Origin: Ottelia alismoides
Taxonomy: Eukaryota; Streptophyta; Magnoliopsida; Alismatales; Hydrocharitaceae
Assembly: GCA_037367405.1 (NCBI GenBank)
Contig: JAZKJV010002612.1
Coordinates: forward strand, 62,001-126,000
Direction of reading: 5' to 3'
Length of the DNA stretch: 64,000 nucleotides
The position numbers were made by a program, and so were the translations under genes. Below the pieces are notes generated by a model. The model saw only the letters and a program-made list of their open reading frames with translations, was not told the DNA's origin and did not search any database. This document shows positions 11,959 to 22,479 of this stretch, piece by piece. The first letter of the stretch is position 1. Each line of letters opens with the position of its first letter.

Positions 11959-12982
11959 ATTTCTTGGGATTTTTGCACCGGACCCCCAGGACTTTCACTA
12001 ATTGCGTTTAGGTCCCTGTGTACTATGCCCTTGTGTTTGATTTTAATAAAATAGCAAATCAACTCCAAATTTGATAAAATTGGACACATGGCTCCTGCCA
12101 TGATGTAAAATTTTCTATAAATTTTGGAGACATTTTAGACAATGTTTGATATTTTAAAAATTCAAAAACACGTATTTTCTTTACTATCTGGTTTGAAAAA
12201 TCACAAAAAATAGTAAAACTTATCTAAAAATTACAAAAAAATTAGCTACTGTTTATTTTGTTGTGCTTGATTTTCTGGCCAATTTTGGCCATTTTTCAGT
12301 ACCTAAAACTCATAAAAATTACAAAACACTAAAAATCCCATAAAAATTCTAATAATTATTTTAAAAATCCAAAAACAATAGATAAGGTGCCTAAATTTTC
12401 CTCTCTTCTTTCTCTTTATAGAAAAATTACCTTCACGCTTATTGGGGATTTCTAGATATTTTATCTAGGTCCCTCAAGCTCTGCTGGACAGTACCTTCCT
12501 TTTTGTGCATTGTTTCATTTTTAGAGAATTAAATAAAAATCAGAAAAATCTCAAAAATTCACCAAAAACAGTAAAAATTGTAAAATACACAAAAACATTT
12601 TTGTTTGAATTTTGGTTGATTTTTAGTGCATTAAATAAAAAGTTGAATTGCCTTGTTCTCTTGTTTTTCTTATTATTTTTAATACATTAAAAATCCAAAA
12701 AAATACAAAAAGAATTAAAAACCACCAAAAACACTTGTCTTGTATTTTATTTCATTTCTTGACTACTTCGTAGGTCGCAAGGCCATCACGTGCTCCTTGT
12801 GTTCGACCCTGATCGCTATACCAGGTTAATAAAATAGCAAGACCGCTATCTTGTTTTGAGTTGATTTTATCTCTTATAGGTGGTCTCTCTTTCTTGATTG
12901 GCACACCCAAGCTATTGAGGTCACAACGACCACTTGAGACATACCTGATTACCTCGCTTGCTCGATTTTCGTGCCATCAGAA

Positions 12983-13000
12983 TGGCGCCGTTGCCGGGGA
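12983..13000 (+). promoter_or_regulatory. Primer binding site, tRNA-Asp
   Basis: TGGCGCCGTTGCCGGGGA is complementary to the 3' end of plant tRNA-Asp(GUC) including CCA. It starts three bases after the LTR end. Identical to the site in element C at 52735. Confidence 0.9.
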
Positions 13001-14414
13001 GCACGGCTTAGTAGTCGTTTTTCCGCGGTTTTCTTTTCGTGGCTTTCTGTACATATTCGTGTATATACATTTGACCTGTTTATACATTTATCTGGTATGA
13101 CCACTCTTGTTTGATTTCTTGCGAGGGTTCGAGGACCGAGGCGGCTTTCTTCGGAAGCCGAGCAACCGCGGGAACCGGAGGCGGCTCTTTTCTTTACAGA
13201 GCCGCAGGAGAGCGTGAGGAGCGAGCAGGAGTGCGGGAGCCGCGGGATAGCCGCGAGATTAGTGTAGCTTAGATTAGGTTTTATTTCCCGTATATTTGAA
13301 CTATTGTAATAATACAGGTACACTCGGACAGCAGGACTTGGACTCTCGGGTCTGTTTCGCCGAGCACCGGTGTGCTCGGGGGACCCATTTAGATTTTTCG
13401 CGGTTTTTCGCGGCTTTTAAATTTTTCGCTGCCTTTTACGATTTTACGCGGTTTTTCTCGAGCCCCTAGACTTAGGATTTTCTGCTTGACTGTGCCGTAA
13501 TTAGTAGGATCCCCACACTTAACTGCTTGCCTGTTCCTATAAATCGTAATTGGACCTACTAAAAATTCATTAATAAAAATAGCTTAGTCGCTTTCCTGAG
13601 AGCCTACGCGCTGCGAGCCTGCCCCGTCAAGCGCTACTCCTGAACTCGACCTGTCGAGAAGAGGAGGGGTGGGTCTAGACCGGACTCTTTGGATCGAGGG
13701 CGAGTGACTAGCTAGAAGGTTCTGTTGAGTAGAAATTGCCTGTTTAGGATCCGGTTTTCACCGCTGCACCACATAGGTAGTTTTATTTCTGTCTTTACAT
13801 TTCTGCGCGGATCATCTTGCATGTAGACTGCTGGAGTCAGGTACGCATTTCTATCTCTGCATGCATCATTGATTTTTCGCGCATCGGCTTTTTCGTCTTC
13901 TCCCCCATGTTTTTGACTTAATAACCAGGAGAACCAAAAAATTCGTTAGGCGTTTTTGCTTGTATTAAAAATATCTAAAAAGAAAAACAATAAAATCGGG
14001 ACAGCTAATCATACTTGACCTAAAAGACACTTCACTTAAAATCTGTCTTGGGGAGAGCAACCCCCTCCTTGTTTGGTTTAGATGAGCGAGAGAGTGACCC
14101 GCACATTAGGATAGAGCCTCCGATCTTTCTTGACTGATTACCGGCTTTCAGTACGGGACAGTCGGTTGAGAAATATCTGGATACCTATTTACCTCACGTA
14201 ATCGCTCTGATAGACTGAATGATCACCTAAAATAAAATCGACAAGATAACTGATCGATCCCTTTCGGTCTTCTGCTTTGTGTGCGTAGGTGAATTGAGGG
14301 TTTGCTTGTTCATCTTGTGTGATTGCCAGATCTCTTCGATCTTTCCCCATCTTCCTCCATTTATTTCCCACCCTTCCTCCCTTCAGTCTCCCTCTTCTTC
14401 TCCTTTACCCCTGG
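13001..14414 (+). other. Untranslated leader of element A
   Basis: 1.4 kb between primer site and gag. Contains two small hairpins (13142-13160 and 13181-13205), a short ORF-free GC-rich start and AT-rich tracts. Its layout parallels the leader of C. It likely holds packaging and translation signals, by analogy with other LTR elements. Confidence 0.6.
13181..13205 (+). ncRNA. Leader hairpin (element A)
   Basis: GCGGCTC-ttttctttaca-GAGCCGC, 7-bp perfect stem, preceded by gag and followed by aggagag. Element C has GATGGTC/GACCATC at the matching place (53024-53049) with the same flanks. Listed as a structured RNA segment of the element transcript. Confidence 0.45.
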
Positions 14415-15278
14415 ATGATGGATCCCCCTCACTTCGAGCCGACTCTTACGGCTTCTTCTCCATCTTCTAAACATCACTCCAGTTCACCTTCTAGGGAGGT
14501 CGGATCTCCGACCAACCTCCCGCTCCCTCCCTCCCTTTCATCTCATCACTCTGGGCATGCTATGCGAGACGTCCGAGGATACCATATAGAGCAAATGCGA
14601 GACCCGGACGATGCTGTTGCTGAGTTGAGAGCGCACTCCGTGGTTGACCAGAGAGAGCAGTGGAGATCAGCAGACATTTCCTATTCCAGAAGGATGGAGG
14701 AGCAGATAGCACAGGGAGCTGAGTCAACTTCTACACTTGGCCCATTCGTCTTGGATTTGGATTACATTCAGCGACTGGCAACATTTTCAGGAGAGGCGCA
14801 CGAGGAGCCTTATCTTCACCTTTCCGCATTCGAGGAGTTTTGCAGAGCACATAGATATTCAGATGTCACTGTAGAGGAACTGATGACGAGGACCTTCCCC
14901 TTCACGCTTCAGGACAGAGCCATGTGATGGCACCGACGATTGGGGAGGACATTCGATACGTGGGGAGATCTACGCCGAGAGTTTCTACAGAGATACTTCC
15001 CTCCACGTAGAGCAGATTTCATGCGGTCTTTGATCACCGATTTCTCAGTAGACCCCAAGGAGCCATTGCACGAGGCATGGCCGAGGTTTCTTGACCTCTT
15101 GAGGAGATTTCCAGATCACGGACTTCCACCGACAAACTTGATTGAGATCTCCATGCAGGGGATGACCGCAGAGCAGATAGCACCGGTGATTACCACATGT
15201 GGCGGTTCACACCGCAGTTCGGACATTCACTTACTGGACACCATCTCGAGTTTACTTTCACAGAGATCTTCTTCATGA
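14415..15278 (+). pseudogene. gag: gag of element A, interrupted by a stop
   Basis: Encodes a Ty3/gypsy Athila-type capsid protein. The first in-frame ATG is 14415 (a second follows at 14418). Diagnostic stretches are LATFSGEAHEEPYLHLSAFEEF, FPFTLQDRA, LRREFLQRYFPP, LHEAWPRFLDLLRRFP and TTCGGS, each aligning with the gag of element C. A TGA at 14925-14927 falls between FTLQDRAM and WHRRLGR where a functional gag reads through. The frame continues from 14928 to the stop at 15276-15278. The N-terminus is serine/proline rich. No zinc knuckle. Probably was functional recently, since it has one premature stop in nearly 290 codons. Confidence 0.8.
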
Positions 15279-15329
15279 GATGTCGTAGTCGGGACAACAC
15301 ATGTGGACGATGCTATACCAGTGAGGTGT

Positions 15330-16534
15330 GTTACTTTACATAATCAGTCAGCTTCTACACACCAGCCGAGGACTTGGAGCAGACAACACCACTGACAGAG
15401 GAGATGACTGCGATAGCAGAGGTTCGGACCCAGAGTCTTCTCGAGTTCCCGTTGTTTTAACAGCTGGAGTTCGAGGCAGCCCCCGAGTTTCCAGTCGACG
15501 AGTCTTGGATATCAGATCTTCTGATATTCCAGAAACCGGAGGAGCCCCCGCTACTACAGCCATTGTCTCAGACACTTCAGATTCCAGTCCCGGAGGACTC
15601 AGCTTCCTTTCTGCAGAGATACTTCTTAGATACGGACAACTACCAGGACTCAGCTCAGCAGCCACAGCTCGATGAGGGACACCACTTTGAGAGTACAGAC
15701 ACAGAGAGTCCCGTCTTCGAGCCTTTTGTCCTCCACTTTGTTGAGACAGATACACTTGCTGAGGACCAGTTGGCAGCCAGCATAGCCACAGAGCGAGGAT
15801 CAGCCGCATACACTTTGCCAGCTTCCACGGTGTTGATCAGTACCTTCTCCTGCTTCCAGATTGCCGAGAGCTACACTTCCGATGATGATGCAGCCTGGTG
15901 CACCGAGTGGATACTTGATAGCAGTGCAGATGCCCATCTAGATCCTGATCCTCTTCTTCTCATTGTTGATCATGCATCTCTCCCCGAGGGTTATCTGCGG
16001 GAGGATGCCACACTCGATGAGTACTCGGTTTCACCTTCTGAGAGTGTTTCCGATCTAGCGGAGCATGAAATCGAGTCTTTAGATCATTTTAATTCTGAGT
16101 CTTCTCACCTCGACGACCCCCGCGAGGATGAGCCCATTCTGGAGATATTCGATGATTTGCCTGATCTGATTCTATTTCATGCATCGGATATCAGTCTGCT
16201 TACAGAGTCTCCTGATCTTGATTGTCCACACCTGTTTGAGACACTGATTGACGTGGAGGATTCTATTACTGATCCATCATTCTCCACGTTTGATTTCTTC
16301 GGCTCCACACTTTCACTCCAGTCAAACCTAGAGCCGACGATTTCTTTTGTGCTACCGGATCTCGATCACTTATTTACATATTATTCGCCGGTAGCAGACA
16401 CACGCCTGATTGTATACCTGGGTGTCCTCCTTTACACTGTTGAGTTCATCGCTATTCTCATACCGAGACTGCGACGACAGTACGGCATTCGACTTACCGA
16501 TGCCGTCCTGAACCTTGATACTGCATTATCCTAG
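15330..16534 (+). pseudogene. Acidic ORF of unknown function (element A)
   Basis: An open frame of 324 codons (15563-16534) rich in Asp, Glu, Ser and Leu. It contains no methionine and no ATG, so it is unlikely to be translated alone. The frame extends upstream to about 15370 with one TAA near 15458, and is shifted relative to gag. The C-terminus has a hydrophobic stretch (LIVYLGVLLYTVEFIAILI) followed by a basic patch (PRLRRQYG), compatible with a membrane anchor. It sits where pol would be. It may be the C-terminal part of a Gag fusion. No known domain recognised; element B carries another acidic, Ser/Asp-rich region in the corresponding 3' position but without clear sequence identity. Confidence 0.5.
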
Positions 16535-16684
16535 CCTATGCGCCCAGCTAGGGGCGTAAAATCTAGCGCTTGTTGAGAGGCACCTCAACATTGTACTCTT
16601 TTGTATATACGTGTTTTGTCTTAGTTTGATCTTTCTGTCTTCCGTTCTTGTTTTCACCATAGGTCTCGCCTAGGATTATCTTTG

Positions 16685-17181
16685 CTATACTTAGGATATT
16701 CCTCATCCTAAGTATAGGGGGTGGAAACACTGGGTTGTTCATTCGTTCTGTTTCATCACTTCCGTTGTGTTGCCTATACTTAAGGTGCTACACCTTAAGT
16801 ATAGGGGGAGTGATGCCCCTCCACCTTGCATATATGTGTCGATTTTCTTCGTTCTGCCCCTGTTTTGCTGCCTATACTTAGGGATATTTTACCCTAAGTA
16901 TGGGGGGGGGGGCAGATTTTGTACATTCTTCACTCGGATTTCCCTTCATGTACAACTTGCTATACTTAGGATTATTTAATCCTAAGTATAGGGGGAAACC
17001 ACCGAGTTCTCCTCATTCTATTCATTCATTCATTCATCTCTGTATCTAGCCATTCCTTTTCACTTCCCTGTTACTAAGCACGAGTTATGTCTTCTTCATC
17101 GCTCTTGATCACTCTGAGGACATCGTTCGAGCTAAGTATAGAGGGGTGTGTATATATTTCATATATACTTTAGCCATAACT
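16685..17181 (+). repeat. Array of hairpins repeating the polypurine-tract core (element A)
   Basis: Four hairpins in a row: 16685-16717, 16774-16804, 16872-16903 and 16960-16991. Each has a 12-15-bp stem whose 3' arm ends CTAAGTATAG or a close variant (the second reads CTTAAGTATAG, the third CTAAGTATGG) and runs into five or more Gs. A fifth, composite unit at 17077-17181 has GAGCTAAGTATAGAGGGG inside an outer pair (cacgagttatg/cataactcgtac). The true polypurine tract before the 3' LTR has the same core. Equivalent arrays occur in B and C. Confidence 0.85.
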
Positions 17182-17189
17182 CGTACTTT

Positions 17190-17600
17190 GTGTGAGTGTG
17201 TTAATAAATAAAATGGCTAAAAACCCTAAAAATCACAAAAATTAAAAATTTTTCCTGTAAATAATCATTCTTTTATTGCACATACATAGCTAGTGTACAA
17301 ATTATTTTTGTAAAAATGTTTTCAAAAATCTTTTGTGTAAAGCTTGTGTAAATATTTTCTTATCAAAATTATGTATATAGTACAAAATTTTTCCATAATG
17401 TTTTGAAAATCAAAAGTTTGCAAAAATCTTGTGTAAATGTTTGTAAATACTTTTGCAAAACTTGCACTTCATGCATCCATCCATTCATGATTTCAAAACA
17501 TTTTTCAAAAATTTTGCACGATTGTAAATATGTGTAAATAGAATCTTTGTATATATGTATATAATTTTCCTGGATGATAGTTGACATTTAAACTAAGCTT
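17190..17600 (+). other. AT-rich stretch with degenerate tttgcaaa/tgtaaata repeats
   Basis: Noncoding. Similar low-complexity sequence follows the hairpin arrays of B (46260-46930) and C (61990-62900). Confidence 0.6.
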
Positions 17601-17629
17601 GGAATTAAATTGGGAAATGGAGCTTGATT

Positions 17630-18713
17630 AAGATCTTAATCCACCTAATTCTAAGAGGAACCTTATAGGGCTTAGGGTTAAGGCTTTTCAGGTCCATAAG
17701 GACTTAATTCTTTGAGTCCACTAGGCTATGAGCATATGTCATCTTGATGAGCCTAAGTAGAGCACTTAACAACACACGCATGACTCTTAGAGACAATGGC
17801 TTGACTTGCACCAGCACCTTACACATAGCTCTCCACGGATGAGGTGGTGAGGAGGCAGTTTCCTTTTGCTTGGGGTAGCATATGAGGGTAGTACTTCTAG
17901 GCGGAACCTCTCTTCTTCTTCTAGTGAAGGAAGTGCGTCTCAACTTGGTCTAGTGGTGATGAAGACTAAAGAAAGAAGCCGTGGGTTGCAATAAATCTTC
18001 AAATAGAGGGATAGTCTACTGGCTCAAGAGGAAAATTTCTTGTATATATGCTGCACCGTGTAGATATGTTGTACAGAGGCACTTGAAAAAATGCAAAAAG
18101 AACTCCAAAAAAGTGGTGGGTCGGATTGAAAATTTAATAACCCCACCGGAGTGTATATAGTCAAATAAAGCAAAAGCGTATGGTATCCATGTTACATCTC
18201 ACGAAGCTTGCAGCGGGAGACTTAGCTACACTGGCCGAGCTCCCAAAAGTCTATACTTCTTATTCCCCCTCCTCTTGAGCCGGTTGCACTTGAACTTAGA
18301 AGGGAATACTCCGCTTCTCGACGAAAGAGTTGCTAGACCGAGGCATTAGAGTTACCAGGTTGGGGGAGGTTGTTTCTTTGTTACTTCTGAGGTGGGGAGC
18401 TACATATCACTTACACTGCATGGAAAGATTCATGGTCATTAGAGTTTATGTATGTAGACTTGTTCTGATCTGGTTTATTGAGGAGTCTTGTCCATAGATT
18501 GGTGGAACTTAGAGGCTGTTGAGTTTTAAGCTTAAGTCCAAATAAGGTTCCGACACATTAATAATCCAAAGATCTGATTAAGCTCCATAATTCAATTTAA
18601 TGAAGGCAAGTTTAATAATCAGCCTTAATCCATGTATGTTCTCCTCTTTTTCTTTTTCTTTCTTTCTTTTTCACTTCTCTTTCAAATAAGTGTTTGTTAA
18701 GGGACTAGCAAAG
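17630..18713 (+). other. Conserved 3' noncoding block (element A)
   Basis: About 1.1 kb without a long sense ORF, very similar to 63130-64000 of C and to the reverse strand of 45152-46200 of B. The best stretch, 17820-18420, keeps long identical runs with C, although the LTRs of the two elements are much more different. Holds a long-range inverted repeat (ggctcaagagg near 18013, cctcttgagcc near 18270). An env-like gene might be expected here in some Athila elements; none is visible. Confidence 0.7.
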
Positions 18714-18728
18714 TTAAGTATAGGGGGG
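18714..18728 (+). promoter_or_regulatory. Polypurine tract of element A
   Basis: AAGTATAGGGGGG runs directly into the TG of the 3' LTR at 18729. Plus-strand DNA priming site. Confidence 0.85.
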
Positions 18729-20102
18729 TGATGAATACCCATTCATCACTCTTTATTCTTATATTTTAGCTACAAAAACCGTTGCAAATGCATGTATATG
18801 TTTGTAAATACAAATAATTACCAAAATCATGCTTGATGTAAAAATTAATAATTAGCATATTTTTGTGCAAAAATAAAAGAATAAAGAGTAAAAAGAAAAA
18901 GAGGGAAATATTTAGAATAAATATTGAGCGACCTAATCCCAAGGGAGGGCTCAGCATGGGCCTGACCGCGTAAAAGCCAAAGTAGAGGGAGATAGGGGCT
19001 CATGTGTGTAAAGATATATGTAAATAAAATAAAAATATTTTCCTCCCAAAAAGAGACTAAAATTGGATTGTAAATATTTGTATATATTTATAAATATAAA
19101 ATCTAGATAAAAATAGAAATATTAAAAAGAAAACAAAAACATCACTCATGTACATAGTCACCATGTATATAGTCCATTCATAATTAAATAAAATTAATTC
19201 CCAAAAACCTTGTACATATTCTATGTCTTATGATGTAAATAAATAAAATAAATTAAAACAAAAACAAAATAAAAATAACAAAATTAAAAATTAAAAATAA
19301 TATTGTAAATATACCATGTATATGTATGTATTTTATTCCTTATTTTGTTATATAAATAAATAAAATATAAAATTCGAATAAAATATACAAAAATAAACAA
19401 TTAAAAATCAAAAATCAAAAATACATATTGTATATACCTATATAAAATAATAATATTTTGTAAATACCTAAATTATATCTCAGAAAAATAATTAAAAATC
19501 ATTAAAAAATAGAAAAAAATAAAATAAATATTTTTCATATTTTGAGTTTTTAATAATTCAGCCATTTACTATTTTATATTGAATTTCCAAATTCCTAATA
19601 CGTGGACGCATCCCATTGGTCCACGGAGGATTGTTGACCCCCGGTCAACTCTCCCCCTGGACCACATCTATTCCGGATCCGCGCCTGACCCGCCTTTTCT
19701 CCAAATTTTTCCCACGCGATCCGATCACCAAAACCTCAAATCCCGGGCCCCGATTGTTCCTTGATCATTCCAGATCCTCGCCCGGCAGGGGTTCTTGGGG
19801 TCCGAGCTTCGATAAGCTCGCCCGATCATCTCCAAGCCAGACCCCTAATCATATAAGATCTCGCCTCCGGCGACCTTGTTCTCTATCTTTGGACCTCATG
19901 CTCGCAACCAAGGAGCTCCTCCGGAGTGCCTGAGTGACAGCCGAGTCCTCTGGAGTGGAAGTGAGGCACGAGTACCCCAGGAGACCACTGATCCGGTGGC
20001 TCTGCCGCCGCGAGCGCGCCCAACCTCGGGGAGACGACGCCCCCTTGCAGGCCATGACCCAGGAGCTCCCCGAGCTCCAACCCAGTCGACAGCACCCGCC
20101 AG

Positions 20103-20406
20103 GTAACCTCTTTAGGCCGTAGAATAGCTTAGATTAGGAATTTTCCGATTTCAGTAGAGTAGCTCCGCCACCTCCACCTGTCGTCTCCGGTCACCCATTC
20201 ACCCACCCGACACCGCCATCACTTCCACCAGACCCCTCTCCACCTTCTTCGCCCTTCCACTCTCCCTGTCTTGCCCCGGAGCAGGGCTATCGGCTCTCAC
20301 CCTCCGCCGCTCGCCGGAGAGCCTCCATCTCGCTTCATCTTCCATCGTTTTCGTGCGTTGAAGGGTCGAGGCAGTTTGCCCTCGACCCAGCTTGCTTCCT
20401 GTGCAG
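20103..20406 (+). other. Predicted intron inside the A 3' LTR
   Basis: Same donor (CCAG|GTAACC), acceptor (cctgtgcag) and length (304 bp) as in the 5' LTR. Confidence 0.4.
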
Positions 20407-21284
20407 GTCACGACGTCAGGAGCACCTCATCTGGAGGCCAACAACTTGGGCGCAGGAGCTACAGGCCACCGCCGTCGCGGGGCCATTCTGGTGGTTCTCC
20501 GACTCATCGGAGGCCGCCATCAGCTGCGGAGCTTCACGGCGGAGCCTTTCCGCACCTCAGTAGCAGCAGGGGAGGATCGTAGCGCGTGCATCGGGTCGGC
20601 GAAGCTCGCCGACCGACAGTTCTTCCACCATCTTCCCCGACCGTCTGATCGACCTCGACGCTCCAGTTTAGATCTCGTCCGTTCATTCGCGGAGCTGCAG
20701 ATATCGTCAGATCCGTGGAGGTGCGATCGCAGCCGTTGATTCACCGAGGGTTCGGCCACTGCTTACGAGGACCGTCCGATCTCCACGTGGAGGGCCCTCA
20801 CCCGTTCGATCAGGCCAGCACTTCCAAAGTTAAAGCGCCTTCGTCCCTCCACCGTCCAATCATTGACGTGGCATTCATCCAGCCGTCGAGATTAAATAAG
20901 GGGTAAATTGCTCGAGGCCCCTCTAGTTTTCGCATTTACTTTCTAGTCCTGTAAATATTTTGGAACCTTTATTTCCGTTGGGTTATTTGCACTTTGGACC
21001 TGAGCTTTACTTTATTTGCACTTATGCCCCTGTGTGTAGTGTAGCATGTGCATCGACACGTGCCTTTTGGGATATTTTGCATATTTAGTCCTGTTGTTCT
21101 GCCATGTTATGGAATGAATGAATACTTTTGGTTAATTGCAGATATGCCCCTTTGAGTTGTTTTTATACGCATGTGCGTGATATTTGTGGGTAAATTACAA
21201 ACAAGTCTTCGGACTTTTGGTACCTGTTACCAAATAGCCCCGGAACTTTGTTTTTATTGCAAGTAGGTCTCTGAGTGCCCCAGA

Positions 21285-21301
21285 CACGTGCTTCGCACGT
21301 G
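21285..21301 (+). promoter_or_regulatory. G-box hairpin in A 3' LTR
   Basis: Same CACGTGC-TTC-GCACGTG sequence as in the 5' LTR. Confidence 0.45.
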
Positions 21302-22322
21302 ATTTCTTGGGATTTTTGCACCCCCCAGGACTTTCACTAATTGCGTTTAGGTCCCTATGTACTGTGCCCTTGTGTTTGATTTTAATAAAATAGCAAATCA
21401 ACTCCAAATTTGGTGAAAATTGGATACATGGCTCCCGTCATGATGTAAAATTTTCTGTAAATTTTGGAGACATTTTAGACACTGTTTGATATTTTTAAAA
21501 ATTCAAAAACACGTATTTTCTTTACTATCTGATTTGAAAAATCACAAAAAATAGTAAAACTTATCTAAAAATTACAAAAAAATTATCTACTGTTTAATTT
21601 GCTGTGCTTGATTTTCGGGCCAATTTTGGCCATTTTTCAGTACCTAAAACTCATAAAAATTACAAAACACTAAAAATCTCATACAAATTCTAATAATTAT
21701 TTTAAAAATCCAAAAACAATAATTAAGGTGCCTAAATTTTCCTCTCTTCTTTCTCTTTATAGGAAAATTACCTTCAGGCTTATTGGGGATTTCTAGATTT
21801 TTTTAATCTAGGTCCCTCAAGCTCTGCTGGACAGTACCTTCCTTTTTGTGCATTGTTTCATTTTTTGAGAATTAAATAAAAATCAGAAAAATCTCAAAAA
21901 TTCACTAAAAACAGTAAAAATGATAAAATACACAAAAACATTTTTGTTTGAATTTTTGGTTGATTTTTAGTGCATTAAATAAAAAGTTGAATTGCCTTGT
22001 TCTCTTGTTTTTCTTATTATTTTTAATACATTAAAAATCCAAAAAATACAAAAAGAATTAAAAACCATCAAAAACACTTGTCTTGTATTTTATTTCATTT
22101 CTTGACTACTTCGTAGATCGCAAGGCCATCACGTGCTCCTTGTGTTCGACCCTGGTCGCTATACCAGGTTAATAAAATAACAAGACCGCTATCTTGTTTT
22201 GAGTTGATTTTATCTCTTATAGGTGGTCTCTCTTTCTTGATTGGCACACCTGAGCTATTGAGGTCGCAACGACCACTTGAGACATACCTGATTACCTCGC
22301 TTGCTCGATTTTCGTGCCATCA

Positions 22323-22327
22323 GGCAT
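22323..22327 (+). repeat. 5-bp target duplication GGCAT, right copy (element A)
   Basis: Matches 9312-9316. Confidence 0.9.
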
Positions 22328-22437
22328 GCATTCTGAACCACATGATTATGTTTTCTCTCTCCTCCTGATTGTATCATGTGGTCCAGAATGCATGCTCTCA
22401 TGCGCTCACGGGTTTTGGCTCTCATAGGATCACTCAT
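22323..22437. mobile_element. Right part of the palindromic MITE split by element A
   Basis: gcatgcattctgaaccacatg pairs with catgtggtccagaatgcatg further on, and the end gatcactcat pairs with atgagtgatc at 9273. The whole restored unit is a hairpin with a short loop. Confidence 0.75.
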
Positions 22438-22440
22438 CTT

Positions 22441-22478
<38 letters not shown>
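22438..22478. repeat. (TC)n(TA)n microsatellite
   Basis: A run of TC followed by TA, directly abutting the copia 5' LTR, which starts at the last TG. Confidence 0.9.

Positions 22479-22479
<1 letters not shown>

Larger units (their letters stand above)
9317..12979 (+). repeat. 5' LTR of element A
   Basis: 3663 bp, TGATGAA...CCATCA. An AT-rich first kilobase is followed by a GC-rich region (10250-11540), then an AT-rich tail. It has about 60 bp near 9913-9975 that the 3' LTR lacks. ORFs in the GC-rich region (for example 11014-11490) are not treated as genes because they carry no domain and overlap a predicted intron. Confidence 0.9.
9317..22322 (+). mobile_element. Element A: complete non-autonomous Athila-like LTR retrotransposon
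   Basis: 13,006 bp bounded by TG...CA LTRs and GGCAT duplications. In order: 5' LTR, three bases, tRNA-Asp primer site, 1.4-kb leader, broken gag, acidic ORF, hairpin array, AT-rich stretch, conserved noncoding block, polypurine tract, 3' LTR. No protease, reverse transcriptase, RNase H or integrase can be seen, so it must have moved with enzymes supplied in trans, most simply by an element like C, with which it shares all visible cis features. The LTRs still match closely apart from a roughly 60-bp indel and scattered changes, which suggests a fairly recent insertion. Confidence 0.9.
18729..22322 (+). repeat. 3' LTR of element A
   Basis: 3594 bp, TGATGAATACCC...CCATCA. Collinear with the 5' LTR. 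The predicted intron is at 20103-20406, its acceptor hairpin at 20363-20388 and the G-box hairpin at 21285-21301. Confidence 0.9.

Noticed and set aside
12983..13000. tRNA-Asp gene fragment
   Set aside because: Only the 18 bases complementary to the tRNA 3' end are present, next to an LTR. It is a primer site, not a gene.
16685..17000. CRISPR-like array
   Set aside because: The repeated units are hairpins tied to the polypurine core in a plant element, irregularly spaced, with no cas genes.
17704..17943. Antisense ORF in the conserved 3' block as a gene
   Set aside because: 79 codons, no domain, and no matching open frame of similar length in B or C.
22474..22478. ATATA as firm proof of a copia target duplication
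   Set aside because: It sits in a TA microsatellite, so the match at 40415 could be chance. LTR boundaries rest on LTR alignment instead.
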